DNA of 64,000 bases from Isoetes taiwanensis (GCA_021234155.1 JAJEKV010000032.1:14650283-14714282); one strand, 5' to 3'. Counted from the first letter of the stretch, positions 44,960 through 55,950 are shown. Notes: a model not told the origin generated them from the letters alone. Numbers and translations: made by a program.

Positions 44960-46470
44960 TATCCTGACCAGATCATACACGCTCGGCAACAGTGGAAAGC
45001 ATTGGGTTGTCCTCAGCGTCCTAAAGGAAACAGGGCTCCCTGGAATAAGTGGAAGACCTTTGAGTCACTCTGCAGATATGTTTACTGGCTGGAAGGCGAG
45101 GGAAGATGATGAGGGGAGGATGAAGAGGAAAAGAAGAAGAGAACACCAAGAAAGGGCAGGGAGTCTCTCGGACCAATATGACCTCATTCTTAGCACGAAG
45201 TGGTGCAGGAGAAATGGGCCGAGATATGGGCTCAATGGACAAGAGGCAAAAGGCGAAGGACGGCAATGGAGAATTCCCGGTCGAGGCGGACCCAAAGTTG
45301 TTCGGCAGGGCAATTTATGAAAAGGATCACGGGCCCTGACCGACAAAGAGGAAACGCTGATCTACGAGGCGCGTAATCCTGGATGGAACAATCCTGCTAA
45401 GGAAAAGTAGAAGCTCAAAAATGCAGGATGCAAAGGATTATGCCACAGTCCTAAAGAGACGGCGTGCGTTGGAGGAAGGCATCACGGAGTTCTGCAATGT
45501 TGCTTCCAATGAATACCATGACTTTGATTATTACAAGGAAAAGGCTGCCCTTGATGAGGAAGACATGAAAGAATTGAACCGTCTTTGTCAACCCTACATC
45601 AACACAAAGCTAAAGCGTAACGTCAAAACCCTTCCCTTCCCTGAACGTGCTATGGCAATTCTAAAGAGGAAGCTTGGATTCGGGGTGGTCCCATTTAAGG
45701 CCGACGATAGCTCCCCCCCATTCCTGGTAACATTGGGACACAAGGGATTTGGTGGTCTGGAACTGGCACCTGGGCCCGTGGCATTATTTGCCATCAATAT
45801 GATTGAAGACCCCACCCTTTTTTATGAGAAAGCTGACATAGAGCAGTGGTACAAGACGTGTCTGGACATGACCGACCTGGATACTTTCAGTTTCCTTGTG
45901 TTTTGCATCTTGCCGCAATCGGACAAACTGCTTGTCTCCCAATGGGCAGCTGATATTAACTTCACCAACAAGATCTTGTACTCCATATACGAGCTTGAAC
46001 ATGAGTGTAGACTTGGCTTGCCGAAGGCACCAAGCTTTGCCAATATAGTTTTGGTTTTGGTTTCAAGATCGGTTGTAGACCTGGACAAGCGGTGGTCTAG
46101 CGAACATCATTATCTGGACAGGTTCATGATTTCTCAAGAGCAGATGGAACCCTGGAAGGGCGGCAGATTTATGGAGGATGTGCCATCGATGGACAAAGTC
46201 AGCAATGATGGTGCGACAGGTCCTATACATAGAATTCCTATCCGGCCAAGGGTTATCAAGTACTTCATAACCAGCTTGGTCGAAGAAGATCAAATTGTAT
46301 GCGAGTGGTACATGAATGGCCTGTTCTCAAGGGGCTATCTTTGTATGGAATGAAACCTATATCCGTGGTTGGAAATAAGGACATGGTTGAAACCATTCGG
46401 TCATACACGGATCTGCTTCATGAGCATTTCAAAGGAGGAAGACAAATGGAAGCGATGGGGCGATGATGGC
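44960..46470 (+). CDS. Unrecognised protein gene, 310-codon open core
   Basis: After an acceptor 'gaatgcag' (about 44957) one frame reads DQIIHARQQWKALGCPQRPK and WNKWKTFESLCRYVYWLEGE. After an acidic/basic patch another reads MTSFLARSGAGEMGRDMGSM and PKLFGRAIYEKDHGP (about 45290). The third is the open frame 45421-46353: MQDAKDYATVLKRRRALEEG, LNRLCQPYINTKLKRNVKTL, GLELAPGPVALFAINMIEDP, DTFSFLVFCILPQSDKLLVS. It appears to continue, after one more shift, as LYGMKPISVVGNKDMVETIR to about 46464. No signal peptide or clear membrane segment. I do not recognise the family; alpha/beta-looking and conserved enough in sense to have been a real protein of more than 450 residues. Confidence 0.5.
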
Positions 46471-46499
46471 GAAGACAAACCTAGGCGAGGGAGACAAAC

Positions 46500-47537
46500 A
46501 TGGCGGGAGGCGAGAATCTCGAGGGTTTAGACCCAGAATGCTTAGCGGAACAAATTCTTGAGAATCTGAAATTGAGGTGAGTTCACTTTGCTTCGTAAAG
46601 TGTTTCTCGACTTGCGAGTCGAAACCTTTCCATTCTCGACTCGCTGAAGTCGAGAAAACTTCGTTCCTATCGACATCTCTCATTATTTCAGGAACATCGA
46701 ACGCAACGACTCCGGATCATTGTCAATATCTAGTGGCGGTTCACGTCTTGAGGACACTGTACACCCCAAAGACAATAAAGCGCAAGACACTGCGGACAGC
46801 CAGAAAGGTCCTGAAAAATTAATGATCCTGCATATGGATCCCGACGAACCGGAAATATGGTCGAGCCAAACTCCAACCGGGATCCAGTAGGGTCCCACCA
46901 AGCTTGTAATATTTGGCGTCAATAGAGTATTAGCTGCGGTATACCCGCGATAAAGACGTCCCGAACTTAACACCTCGCAGATCCCAACGAAAACGGAGCA
47001 TAAAATCGTGTATCCGAGGCCTAGAGCAAAGGAAATTGTTGAATGGTGCCTGGAACGGGGATTCGAAGTGGGCATATGGTCTTGTATGGCAAAGAAAAAT
47101 ATTGTCAATGTTCTTGGTGTTCTCGGCCTTCCAGTTTTGAAGTTCAAGTTGGTTTGGGGAAATGAAAGGGTCGAGCATGTGTCAGACCTCGATCCAGCCA
47201 TCACAAAGGGGAAGCATATTATGGTGAAAAGGCTGGACAGGGTTTATGAGCAATTCCCGGACTATGGCAAACACAACACGCTGATCATAGATGACTACAA
47301 CAAGTGCTATCATAACTTCGCAAAATACAATCCTTGCTAAGGCATATCGACTGAAGAGTATGAGGCGGATAGGTGGTTGTCTTTCGGACTTTGTCTGTCT
47401 TGGCGGAATCCCTTTTGCCATTCTTGTCGCCCGATGTGATTAGGAACTATCTGAGCCTCCACGGAACCCGATCCGAGAGAGCAAAGGCGATCATGAAAGC
47501 TATGGACGACAAATATTTTGGTGATCAAGAAGAGTGA
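46500..47537 (+). CDS. FCP1/NLI-type HAD phosphatase-like protein, nucleophile missing
   Basis: Exon 1 (46500-46576) begins MAGGENLEGLDPECLAEQIL and ends before GTGAGT. The 115-bp intron ends TTTCAG at 46691, and exon 2 joins in phase (R-NIERNDSG...). After stops and shifts it reads KLVIFGVNRVLAAVYP (about 46891), then the open frame 47008-47340: RPRAKEIVEWCLERGFEVGI, WSCMAKKNIVNVLG, FKLVWGNERV, NTLIIDDYNKCYHNFAKYNP. These are the FCP1-homology blocks of CTD-phosphatase-like plant proteins. The catalytic DxDx(T/V) position reads F-G-V-N-R-V, lacking both aspartates, while the distal IDD is kept. A last part, LPFLSPDVIRNYLSLHGTRS...DQEE, ends at 47537. Family call is firm, function doubtful. 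Confidence 0.7.
46577..46691 (+). other. Intron of the FCP1-like gene with two palindromes
   Basis: GTGAGT...TTTCAG, 115 bp. Positions 46603-46625 and 46632-46657 are two variants of the tcgactcgcgagtcga palindrome, so almost half of the intron is hairpin-forming. Confidence 0.75.
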
Positions 47538-47639
47538 CCTCTGCTTTCAGATAGTCAAATTGTGTGAATATTATAAACAAATGTGAACAAATGTACTACA
47601 TTTTGTAATGAATATACTTGTATATTGAGTTTTATTTGG

Positions 47640-47880
47640 CTTTCTCGACTTCGCGAGTCGAAAAGGCATGCTTGTCTGATTGATGAAACCATTTGTATGT
47701 TTGTTTGTGTGACTGGATGCAGCCACAATCTATTATGATAATGGTTGTACATTGGGTTTCCTGGGCCTTTCTCGACCATTTGTATGCTTCCGTGTGTGAT
47801 TGGATGCAACCATATTCTAATGAGAATGGTTGTACTTTGACTTTTCCGGGCCTTTCTCGACTCATGAAGTCGAAAAGACA
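47640..47880. repeat. ~105-bp tandem repeat with palindromes
   Basis: Units read tttctcgac..gtcgaaaagg..catttgtatg..gtgtgactggatgca..aatggttgtac..tttcctgggcc and start at about 47642, 47767 and 47853. Confidence 0.8.
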
Positions 47881-47991
47881 CTACTCCCATGTCATTGGAT
47901 GCGGTTGTATGGAATGAATGTTCTCCATTGTAATTTGATTTCAACATTCTTTTCTTCGTTTTGACTAATGGCACCGTAATTGTTAATCATA

Positions 47992-48509
47992 GACTCTTGC
48001 TCCGGTGGTTCGGGCACATCCGACACCGGCCTGCAGATCCCGCCGGGCATCACGAGAGACCGCTCCAGTGGCACGTCCCCGGGCCAGCGGAAGAAATACG
48101 TTTACGGCACAGATCCCACACGCTACGCTCTTGCCCTACTTTGGGATAAGGTTGCTCGTGAATTGGGCGCCATGCACACCACAGGGGATAAAGAACACGC
48201 CAAGAAATTTGAGACAGTCCAGGAAGCTCAAAGCATCTTGCAAGCATTGCATAACATCCATCCAGGGTTGGGGAAGGAGCCTATTCGATGAAAAAAAACG
48301 GGGAGGCGAGTGGAGAAGCTCGGTGGACAGGTGGGGCGGTAGCTCGAGAGGCACCTCCACGTGAGGCATTCCACACTCTTCAGGTTTCCCCCAAGGCTTA
48401 CAGTCGGCGTGAAGAAGCCCCGCAAGTTAATCCCCTAAGGTGGACCACCTACCAAGATGATGTAACTGTAGTGACAGCAAGACCGCCATGGTCTCTGCGT
48501 CCGATGTAA
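47992..48509 (+). CDS. Exon-like ORF, product unknown
   Basis: After an acceptor-like 'gttaatcatag' the frame reads SCSGGSGTSDTGLQIPPGI, RKKYVYGTDPTRYALALLWD, KVARELGAMHTTGDKEHAKK and ILQALHNIHPGLGKEPIR to 48291. One base shift later it continues MKKNGEASGEARWTGGAVAR to LRPM (48509). The start is serine/glycine-rich and the middle helical. It may be a 3' exon of the gene region upstream, because the orientation is the same and the gap holds intron-like palindromes. No family recognised. Confidence 0.4.
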
Positions 48510-48639
48510 AATACATTGTACCTATTCAATTTATTAATAAAAATTCTTTTTCAACTAGAGCTTTGGTTTCAATCTTTAATGAATTTCCTTTGTTTCAGTT
48601 GCATTGTTCTTGTTCTCGACTCGCTATCCAGGGATAACT

Positions 48640-48870
48640 GGAGGAAAGCTTCGATGCAGAGTTCTAGACATAAATTCGAATTAAGGATAGTTCTCGGGTC
48701 GGGGTACTCCTTTTCGTGTAAATTAACAGGGTTCCGAAAAAAAATGGGAATGGAATGAGTCCCACTTTAATTAAAGTTCACGAGTGGAAAGTTCTAGAAA
48801 GTTCACGAGTCTTCTACAACCTCTTAAAAAGTTTCAGAACCTTTTAAAAGGTTCTAGGAGGTTCTAAAAC
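48640..48870. promoter_or_regulatory. Cluster of inverted GAA/TTC and gttctag motifs
   Basis: 'agttctaga' or 'gttctag' occurs six times (about 48659, 48790, 48800, 48861 and near variants), with GAAnnTTC-like pairs such as ttctagaaagttc. This resembles heat-shock-element spacing, but function is unproven. Confidence 0.25.
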
Positions 48871-48999
48871 ATGAGCCTCATCACAAAAACACAAAAACAA
48901 ACAATAATTACAGACAAATATAAAGAAGACTAGGACTATACAAAAATTGTCCAGAGATCAAAAGGCCACTAATCCCTAATGATAGTCTGACCTCCGAAT

Positions 49000-49862
49000 A
49001 CACTGCCCACTTTCATTCGGGCGAGCTTTGCATACCTAGCATAATTCCTCCAAAATGAACTGAGAGATGACCTAGTTGGAAGATGGCATCTCGAAAATGA
49101 ACTAGGAGGTGACATGGGCAGTGGGATCGTGCTGCTCTAACTTGACATGCCGAGATGATGCCATCTGTCTGTATCACTTGCTTGAAAAAATGTACTGCCT
49201 CATTCGTCGCAAGACAATCACTCATTTTCACAATATCAACGATAAGCAGGTTCATGGCTGGTGTGCATTGTTCATCCTCTGGTTACCTACTTGTTTCAGA
49301 AATGGGAATCTCTTCCTCCCCACTGTTCAACAAGTCATCAGTCGACATTTGCGTGGACATGTCTACCCTGTCCATCTACTCCAACATTGTGGCAGGTCCT
49401 CCCTCAGTGTGATGCCTCGTCTTTAGCTGTAACTCTGACTTGAATGTCTGTATGAAGCATCATTCGTTTCCATACACTTACCATTGGCTTCTGGAACCAA
49501 GACCTGTATTAACTGTAACAATTGTATCCATCTCTCCATAGATACAATCATATATGTGGCTGTCATTTCTCCCTTAGAATGAATAGTCTGCATCTGGTCA
49601 TGAAGTGCAAGCAGAAAACATTAGACTTGCAGGTCTAAAATGCTTTGGACGCTGATCCCAAGAGGTCGTGGTGGACCAAAAAGGAAGATGGTAAATCTGT
49701 GGGGACACTAGAATTAGCTGGCACCTGACCATGGAGCTGTGCGCGAGACCAAGAATTTGCAGGATGGGGGACCTCCTGTTTGAGCAATGATTGCTTAGGA
49801 GATGGCTTCTTCCTGTCCATCCCTACACCAAACCTCACCTTTTTAGGGGTCTTTTTCTTCAT
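49000..49862 (-). CDS. Possible spliced minus-strand gene, unrecognised
   Basis: ATG 49862 opens MKKKTPKKVRFGVGMDRKKP, a very basic start, to a stop at 49635. Farther along the minus strand are HDQMQTIHSKGEMTATYMIV and ERWIQLLQLIQVLVPEANG (about 49600-49480) before a GTAAGT, and MDRVDMSTQMSTDDLLNSGE with EEIPISETS (about 49365-49290). The order and splice signal fit a gene of several exons, possibly a Myb/SANT-type accessory protein of a DNA transposon, but no domain is certain. Confidence 0.3.
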
Positions 49863-50217
49863 GGTGAACCGGCGCTCTTGAACAAACTTCGTGTAACTTT
49901 TTAGAACAAAGAAATTACGGCAAGATAGATAAGTTGCATGATGCTCATTTTGGATGCCTGGAATAAAAAATGTGGACTCTCAAACGTCCTTCATGCAATT
50001 TTTTTAGGCAAATTAGGGCACAACTAAACAGTTCTGCAATGCTTGTTTAGGACATCTAGATTCAAAAATAGGGACTCTAAAATGTCATTTGTGCAATTTT
50101 AAAGCAACTGGTTGAAATCCTAGTAGGCAAAACCCTAGCGGGCAAAACCCATAGTGTGTTTCTATTATATTCTATTCTTGATTCTATCTCCTATGTGATT
50201 AAATCCTAAAGGTTTAT
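49863..50217. other. No gene recognised
   Basis: AT-rich; contains two relatives of a phrase 'tgcttattttgga-gcctgga/ta--aaaaatgtggactct' at about 49940 and 50045, a weak tandem repeat of about 105 bp. Confidence 0.4.
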
Positions 50218-52970
50218 ATGGAGCAGATACAATCAGAGGTGGAGAAATTTCAAGTGAGCATCCAATCAGAGCTTGAACAATTCAAGAAAAGCATGCGGTC
50301 TGAAGTCTGCGAGATGATGCAAGAAGATGGTGATGTAGAAGATGAAGATAATACAGGATATTTTGGCAATAACATCATTATACAGATATAACAGCGGCTC
50401 ACTTCTTTCATTAAAGATCAATAGGATAGAAACAAAGCATTAGATTCATTTATTAAAGAACAAGAGAGGCATGGTTGGTCTACCAGAAGATATAAAGGAG
50501 AAGGTAAGCATGTATACAAATCCAAATTAGACTTTGATAGTGATATAGTTGAGGCATTTCGAGCGGGAAAATCCTTTGGTAACAATGAAATTTGCAAGCA
50601 AGGAGAATAAAATTGGTATCTTGGTCAAACGGTCATTGTTGAGGGGAGAGAAGGTATAGATTAATAATGATCTGTCAAAAAACAATATGTTGAGTACAAA
50701 CAAGAACTTCAAAAATTAAAAGATGCAAGGAAGAATAGTCATAAGGCATTTTGGAGGAAGGGAATACGTTGTTGTGGAAGAAAGGAATGTGGGCAATGCA
50801 GCTCTGTAGGAAACTAAACCATCAGGTTTTTGTGTTGGAATATCAATACAGTAAAGCAAACAAAAGTTGACACTATAGGGGACATTTTAAATAATAGAGA
50901 TGTATATCCTTTCTTGAGACATGTTAAAATGAAGAGGTAGGGCTTCTTGACATTATGGGATTTAAAATAATGCATTTAGTATTGAATAAAAAGGAATGGA
51001 GGCTTAAAGGTTTTTTTTTTTTTGAAGAACTGTGTCTTGGATAAATTGGCGTCTCTTCAGTATATTTGAATTGAAATACTATGTGGAAAACTTTATGTTG
51101 CTGGTTGCTACTTTCCACCAAGAGCCAAGAGAATCTCGTGTGTATAGTTCTAATAACTTAGACAGGGATGATCCCTTTTCTCATTTGGAACAAAATATTC
51201 TAGTGCTTGGTTCCACAAGCGATGTGCTTTTAGGTGATTTTAATGGAGCAGAGCACAAAACAAGCAGCTATAATTAGTCTAGATGGAAATTCAGAATCGA
51301 TGGAGATGCTTGATGAAGATGGTCTATCAATTTACAGATGGCATCGAGACTCTAGTGATAGGATTATATGGCCTAATCTACAAGAACACCATGTTTTGAC
51401 ATTATTCAGCGACCTTGATATGATTATATGTAATGTCATAGCAAAATTTCCCAGCTCTGGAAAATGTACTTGCAGAAATGCTAATGTGGTGGACTATATT
51501 TTAGCCAAGCCAGTATTTATTGATTAGATTGCCAATCTTTCTATTGGCAGTGAAAGGATTGAGTCAGGTCATGTGCCAATTTTTGTTGCTATACGTGCTT
51601 TAGGCACATCAGCACATGCTCCTCCATCTATCCGAGCTCCAAAAATTAAGATAAGATATGATAAGAACATTGTGTTTAAGGAATCTTGTGAGGAAACAGT
51701 TTCATTGATATCATGGCTACAAACAGCATCTGCGATTAGTGACACTTTGACATGCTTGGTGATTGGTACAGTAGCCATGTGCTTTAGCTTGTAAAGGCAA
51801 AGGAAGCGATTACTATGCAATGGGTGTTTGACTAGGAATGTAGAGAACAATGGCTGAGGTTCAAGAGGGCAAAAGGGGATGAAAAAATCAAAGAAAGGAA
51901 AGAATATGTCAAATTAGTTAAGAGAAATAAAAGGGCACGTCTACATAAAAAGCATTGGGAAATGGTAATGGATCTTCTTAAGCATTCAAAAATAATTTGG
52001 ACAAATTAAAGGCGTACCAAAATGTCAGGGATATATTGAATGTTGAGCTCTTTTTGAGCAAATACAAAAATTGTACCACATTTAAAATCAAAATGAATCT
52101 TGCATAGGTGGCGGGTATGATGGGGAGTATCTTTTGTTCACTTTGGATGATATACATTGCGATTTACAAAAGTTGACTAATAATACGATATGGAATTTTA
52201 GCTTGAAAAGATTGCATTTGAAGACTTAAAAAAAGGTCGAGAATGTTCAAAAGAAATTCTTTTGATCTAAACTTGAAACAGAAATACAAACTCCCTATGA
52301 TATAATTTTAGCAGAATATGGGATGCTCACACTAGAGGTGGAGGCGCTTTGTAGACTCCTTAATTATGTCTATAAGGTGTTGTATGTTATGTCCAAAGAA
52401 AGTTTACCACGCTTAGCTTTGGAAGAGATACAGGTTAAGGGCTGGTTTGCTAACGCCACTCTGTGGATGGCACGATGGAAAATGGATATTCATGATTTAG
52501 CTTTGTATAAAGATGATATCTGCACATGGATCAAAATGAATATTTTTCAGAGGATATGGAGAGATAAAACGATAAAAAGGGAGTTTTATAGGGCTTGTAT
52601 TAATTTTACATTGCAAGAGGCAAAGTATTTGACAGAGAGGATTTCCAAGAAGCAAAGGCATGCCATCTGCAGAATGAGGCTGAGCTCACATAGGCTTGGT
52701 GTTGAAGTAGGAAGGTGTAATGACATTCCTCACGAGCTTAAATTGTATAAGATATGTGAGGCATGGATATTTGAAGATGAGGAACATGTACTTCGCATTG
52801 CTCTGGTTTTACAAAGATATTTGAGAGAAGTATGATGTATGTGCTGACGTGGATGACTTTCTTTGATTTTTCGGGATCGCATATTGGGAGACATATCATT
52901 GACCTTTTAGAGCATAGGGATGATGTTTTAAGAACCTTAAAAGTAGATGAGTTAGGAGGTAGGAGAGACT
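50218..52970 (+). mobile_element. LINE with endonuclease and C-terminal part, RT deleted
   Basis: ATG 50218 opens MEQIQSEVEKFQVSIQSELE, a short coiled-coil ORF1-like piece. From 50823 the endonuclease begins (IRFLCWNINTVKQTKVDTIG). It continues VLLGDFNGAEHK at about 51221 and NVVDYILAKPVFID and GHVPIFVAI up to 51600, the block order of the LINE apurinic-type nuclease. The RT core is absent. The C-terminal region 52323-52835 reads MLTLEVEALCRLLNYVYKVL, LPRLALEEIQVKGW and RHAICRMRLSSHRLGVEVGR. Many stops; a dead, internally deleted copy. Confidence 0.75.
51011..51038 (-). mobile_element. Tiny LINE 3'-tail insertion
   Basis: A 13-base T run followed by gaagaactgtgtc is the reverse complement of the 3' end of the large LINE (gacacagttcttc plus poly(A), 26834-26862). 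It interrupts the endonuclease frame of the second LINE, as an extremely 5'-truncated insertion would. Confidence 0.5.
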
Positions 52971-53429
52971 AATGTAATTACTATTAGAGGATGCATTAGA
53001 TGGTTTGTTTTATAATGTTGAATATACAAGTTTGACGTCTTATAGGCCTAGTGGTCTCGCAAACGTAGTAATCAAATTTCATTTCATCCCATCCCATCCG
53101 ATCCCCATCTCCCCACCCCCAAGGTCAATACATTATAGAAGCCTTAAAGATCGGAGAGATTTCAATCAAAAGCTACAAACATCTACTTGAAGAAGAACTA
53201 GTGTTGCTCCTTCACATAGGTACAGTATACTTGGAGATATCACTATGCACTTTTATATTTAACATCTAATAGATCTGATGCTCTCATAGATAGAAAAATA
53301 AAATCTCTCTCTTTCTCTCTTAGGTTTCCCACATGTTTCCAAAATTTTTATCCCTCGTCGTATATGGTGACAGAGAAATTTTGTACGTATAGCTCCTCTC
53401 GAGCCTCGAGAGGAATAGTCTCTCGGACC
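52971..53429. other. No gene recognised
   Basis: Contains a C/T-rich 'catcccatcccatccgatcccc' and a ctctctctttctctct run; otherwise nothing. Confidence 0.35.
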
Positions 53430-53599
53430 TTAAGAGCGGTTGTTTTGGTGGGGAACTGGAATCAGAGAGCACCAAAATCTTCCAGACTGTCGGAATTCAA
53501 TGTTTGTTGGCATGAACCATCTTTGAACGCTTAAATTGGCTTTCTTTCTTTGATTTTGCCAAATCTCTACTACAATTCGGCTTGATGAAATTTCTACTG

Positions 53600-54400
53600 T
53601 GGATCCAGTGTTTTTGGGGATAATTGCCATGGTACTACGCACTATTATGCTCGACATTGCATTGCAACAGTTTTGCCTAAGCCTGATAGCTTCAAATGAC
53701 AATGTCGAGCTCTTAGACTTAGCTATAGAAGACGGATTCCTAGAAAGTAGCCGACTCATGACTTGTTGCTGCCATGCTACTGTTGGGGTCTGCTAGACTA
53801 AGGAAGCCATCAAGAAGATTTTGGATTGCCCTGAGACAAACCACACAGTGGAATAGCATTGACAATCATGCCTCGAATTGCTTGCCCTCATATGAAGATA
53901 ACATATGGAGACAGTACTACAAGATGTCAAGGTCTTCATTCGAGAAACTGGTAGGTCTTTTGGCCCCTTGTAAAATTAGGTAAAGTGAGGGCTCCCATTG
54001 AGCCAAGAAGGGATGTAGCTATGGTGGTTTATTTTTTAGCTCATCGCGAGACTCCTCTACGTGTCGGAAGAAGATTTTATACTGGTCATCTATAGTTCAG
54101 AAATATGTGAGGAAGATCACACTTGCTTGGGCTTCCAAGAACATGTTGTATAAAATATTTGTAGCTATTCCATCAGGGCAAAGATTACTTGACATTATAG
54201 CAGAATTTAAGGAAGCCACTGGTCTTCCTAATACGTTTGCTGCAGTTGATGGTGGCCACATCTAATTGTACAAAAAACAAAAAAAAGGATCATGCAAAAT
54301 GACTAGAAACTAATTTTTCCCTATCATCATGGCCAAAATCTGCCTTATAATTGATCTTGAACTTATTGACTGACTGTTGCGCCAGACTCCAACATCTGCC
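53600..54400 (+). pseudogene. PIF/Harbinger transposase fragment
   Basis: Several frames in order: FWIALRQTTQWNSIDN and SYEDNIWRQYYKMSRSSFEK (about 53818-53943), then RAPIEPRRDVAMVVYFLAHR (about 53990), FYTGHSIVQKYVRKITLAWA (about 54075), IPSGQRLLDIIAEFKEATGL (about 54170) and PNTFAAVDGGHI (about 54228). The last holds the first catalytic Asp of the DDE_Tnp_4 nuclease (AVDGTHI in active relatives). A TAA follows and only fragments such as KKGSCKMTRN remain, so the second and third catalytic residues are lost. Cut-and-paste transposase of the PIF/Harbinger superfamily, dead. Confidence 0.8.
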
Positions 54401-54700
54401 AAGGTCAGTTGCCTAAAGAATATTTCCCATTCCAATGGGATGTGCATGATAAGCACATTACATCATATGACAATATAAGACAACAAAATAAACCATTGAT
54501 AAGAATATAAAATGTAGGGGAGGGTGCCCATGAAGCGCCCACTTAAGGATACATATTTTATTATGATGGGCAATTTTTTTTTTAAGTCCTCTTTTTAGCA
54601 TACCATATTGAAGCTTAAGTCCTTAGGTTTCAATTGATCCCACACAACAGAGTTTTCGATAAATTTGGAGTTGGCTAGGAAGGTTTTAAGTCGGGAGGTT
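54401..54700. other. No gene recognised
   Basis: AT-rich, decayed sequence after the Harbinger fragment. Confidence 0.3.
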
Positions 54701-54710
54701 AATTCAGCCC

Positions 54711-54835
54711 CAATAGACCACCGCGTTACCCTTGAAAGGGACCACAAAGTGCCCTTTAATGGACCAGCGATTACCCTTCAATGGACCACATGGGACCTTC
54801 AATGGACTACATTGGAACCTTTAAGAGCAAACCAT
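54711..54835. repeat. Short tandem repeats (ccttcaatggacca)
   Basis: Six variants of 'accctt-aatggacca' in 125 bases, period about 20-26 bp. Confidence 0.7.
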
Positions 54836-55258
54836 CTTCCAAAATTTATGTACAACAGGCGTCCTAAACTATTTTCACCGGAATGGATTGTTGCAAGGTG
54901 ACCATTCGTGTCTCGATCTAGACCATGTTTAGGTAATGCGGCATATTTGTAGGAAAATGCTGAAATCCAATGAACCTTAAAAAACAATAAGGATTGAACA
55001 ATAAGGAGTGCATAAATTACTTGTTGTAACAATTGTAATTGATTACAAGAGCTCCTGGTTGAATTCTCGTCAGATATGAAGCGCCAATAAGTAGGCAATA
55101 TGTGCTCATAAGTAGGTAATGTGTTTCCATCTCTTGGAGCCCAGATCGAGTCAAAAGGATGAGGTAGCTTCTTCATATCTATTGTGACTTGATTATTCTT
55201 TATGCTATATTCCTCTGCGAATGGTCAATGGATCTCAAGAATAAAGTGACGAGCTGTA
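54836..55258. other. No gene recognised
   Basis: Short frames without features. Left flank of the SINE composite. Confidence 0.35.
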
Positions 55259-55617
55259 CTGTAATTGTGCTGGTGGCAAACTTCATTAGTCAAATGAAAC
55301 GGGCACCAATAAAACATAATGAATTTTAGGAAAAAATGATTTGCTACTAATCAATTTCATATTTGGTACAATGATGAAAACACCAAACAGGAGTAAGCCT
55401 ATCTTCACAAATGAATGAACAAGCGCCCCAGTAAAAATGTAGCTATCCACACGGTCCAACATCCCACCTGTGGTAAAGAAAAGAAAAAGTTATCAAACTT
55501 TGTACAAATGCTAGTCAATATCAAATGTTTTTGTGGACATAATACCATGACCAAGGATGAATTTTCCACTGTCTTTCACCCAGCGTCTCGCTTTATCCTA
55601 GACTCGGTTAAATCGCC
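55259..55617 (+). repeat. Long direct repeat, left copy
   Basis: 359 bp from ctgtaattgtgctggtgg to gactcggttaaatcgcc, matching 56725-57079 at well over 95%. Confidence 0.92.
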
Positions 55618-55950
55618 TAAAATTTCCCCGACTTCCTGAGGCGGGATTCTATCCTGCCTACAAAGTGTGCATGTATGGCTAAAGTTTTGCCCAACGGATG
55701 TGTGGTGAGTTGGTATAGGCCTAGTAATGCCAAAATAAATGTGCACTTGGTCAGGGGTTCAAACCCTGGCCAGTGTATGTTTAGCTTTGGGAGTTGGTTA
55801 CTGGGGTTATACGATGATGATCCCCGACGTGGTAGAACTTGTGCCTATACGTGTCCTCCACTTTGTCTGCCATAAGGCAGCAGGATAAGCTCCACAATAA
55901 TTGTGTGAGTATGAACCAGTAAACACTGGGGCTGGTATACTGGTTGTCGC
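55618..55950 (+). mobile_element. tRNA-type SINE, copy 1
   Basis: Contains a box A-like TGGTGAGTTGG (55703) and box B-like GGGGTTCAAACCC (about 55754), about 40 bp apart as in RNA polymerase III promoters. No poly(A) end is obvious. Confidence 0.65.

Noticed and set aside
55703-55770. Functional tRNA gene
   Set aside because: Box A and box B are present, but no acceptor stem or anticodon arm can be folded; it is tRNA-like SINE sequence.
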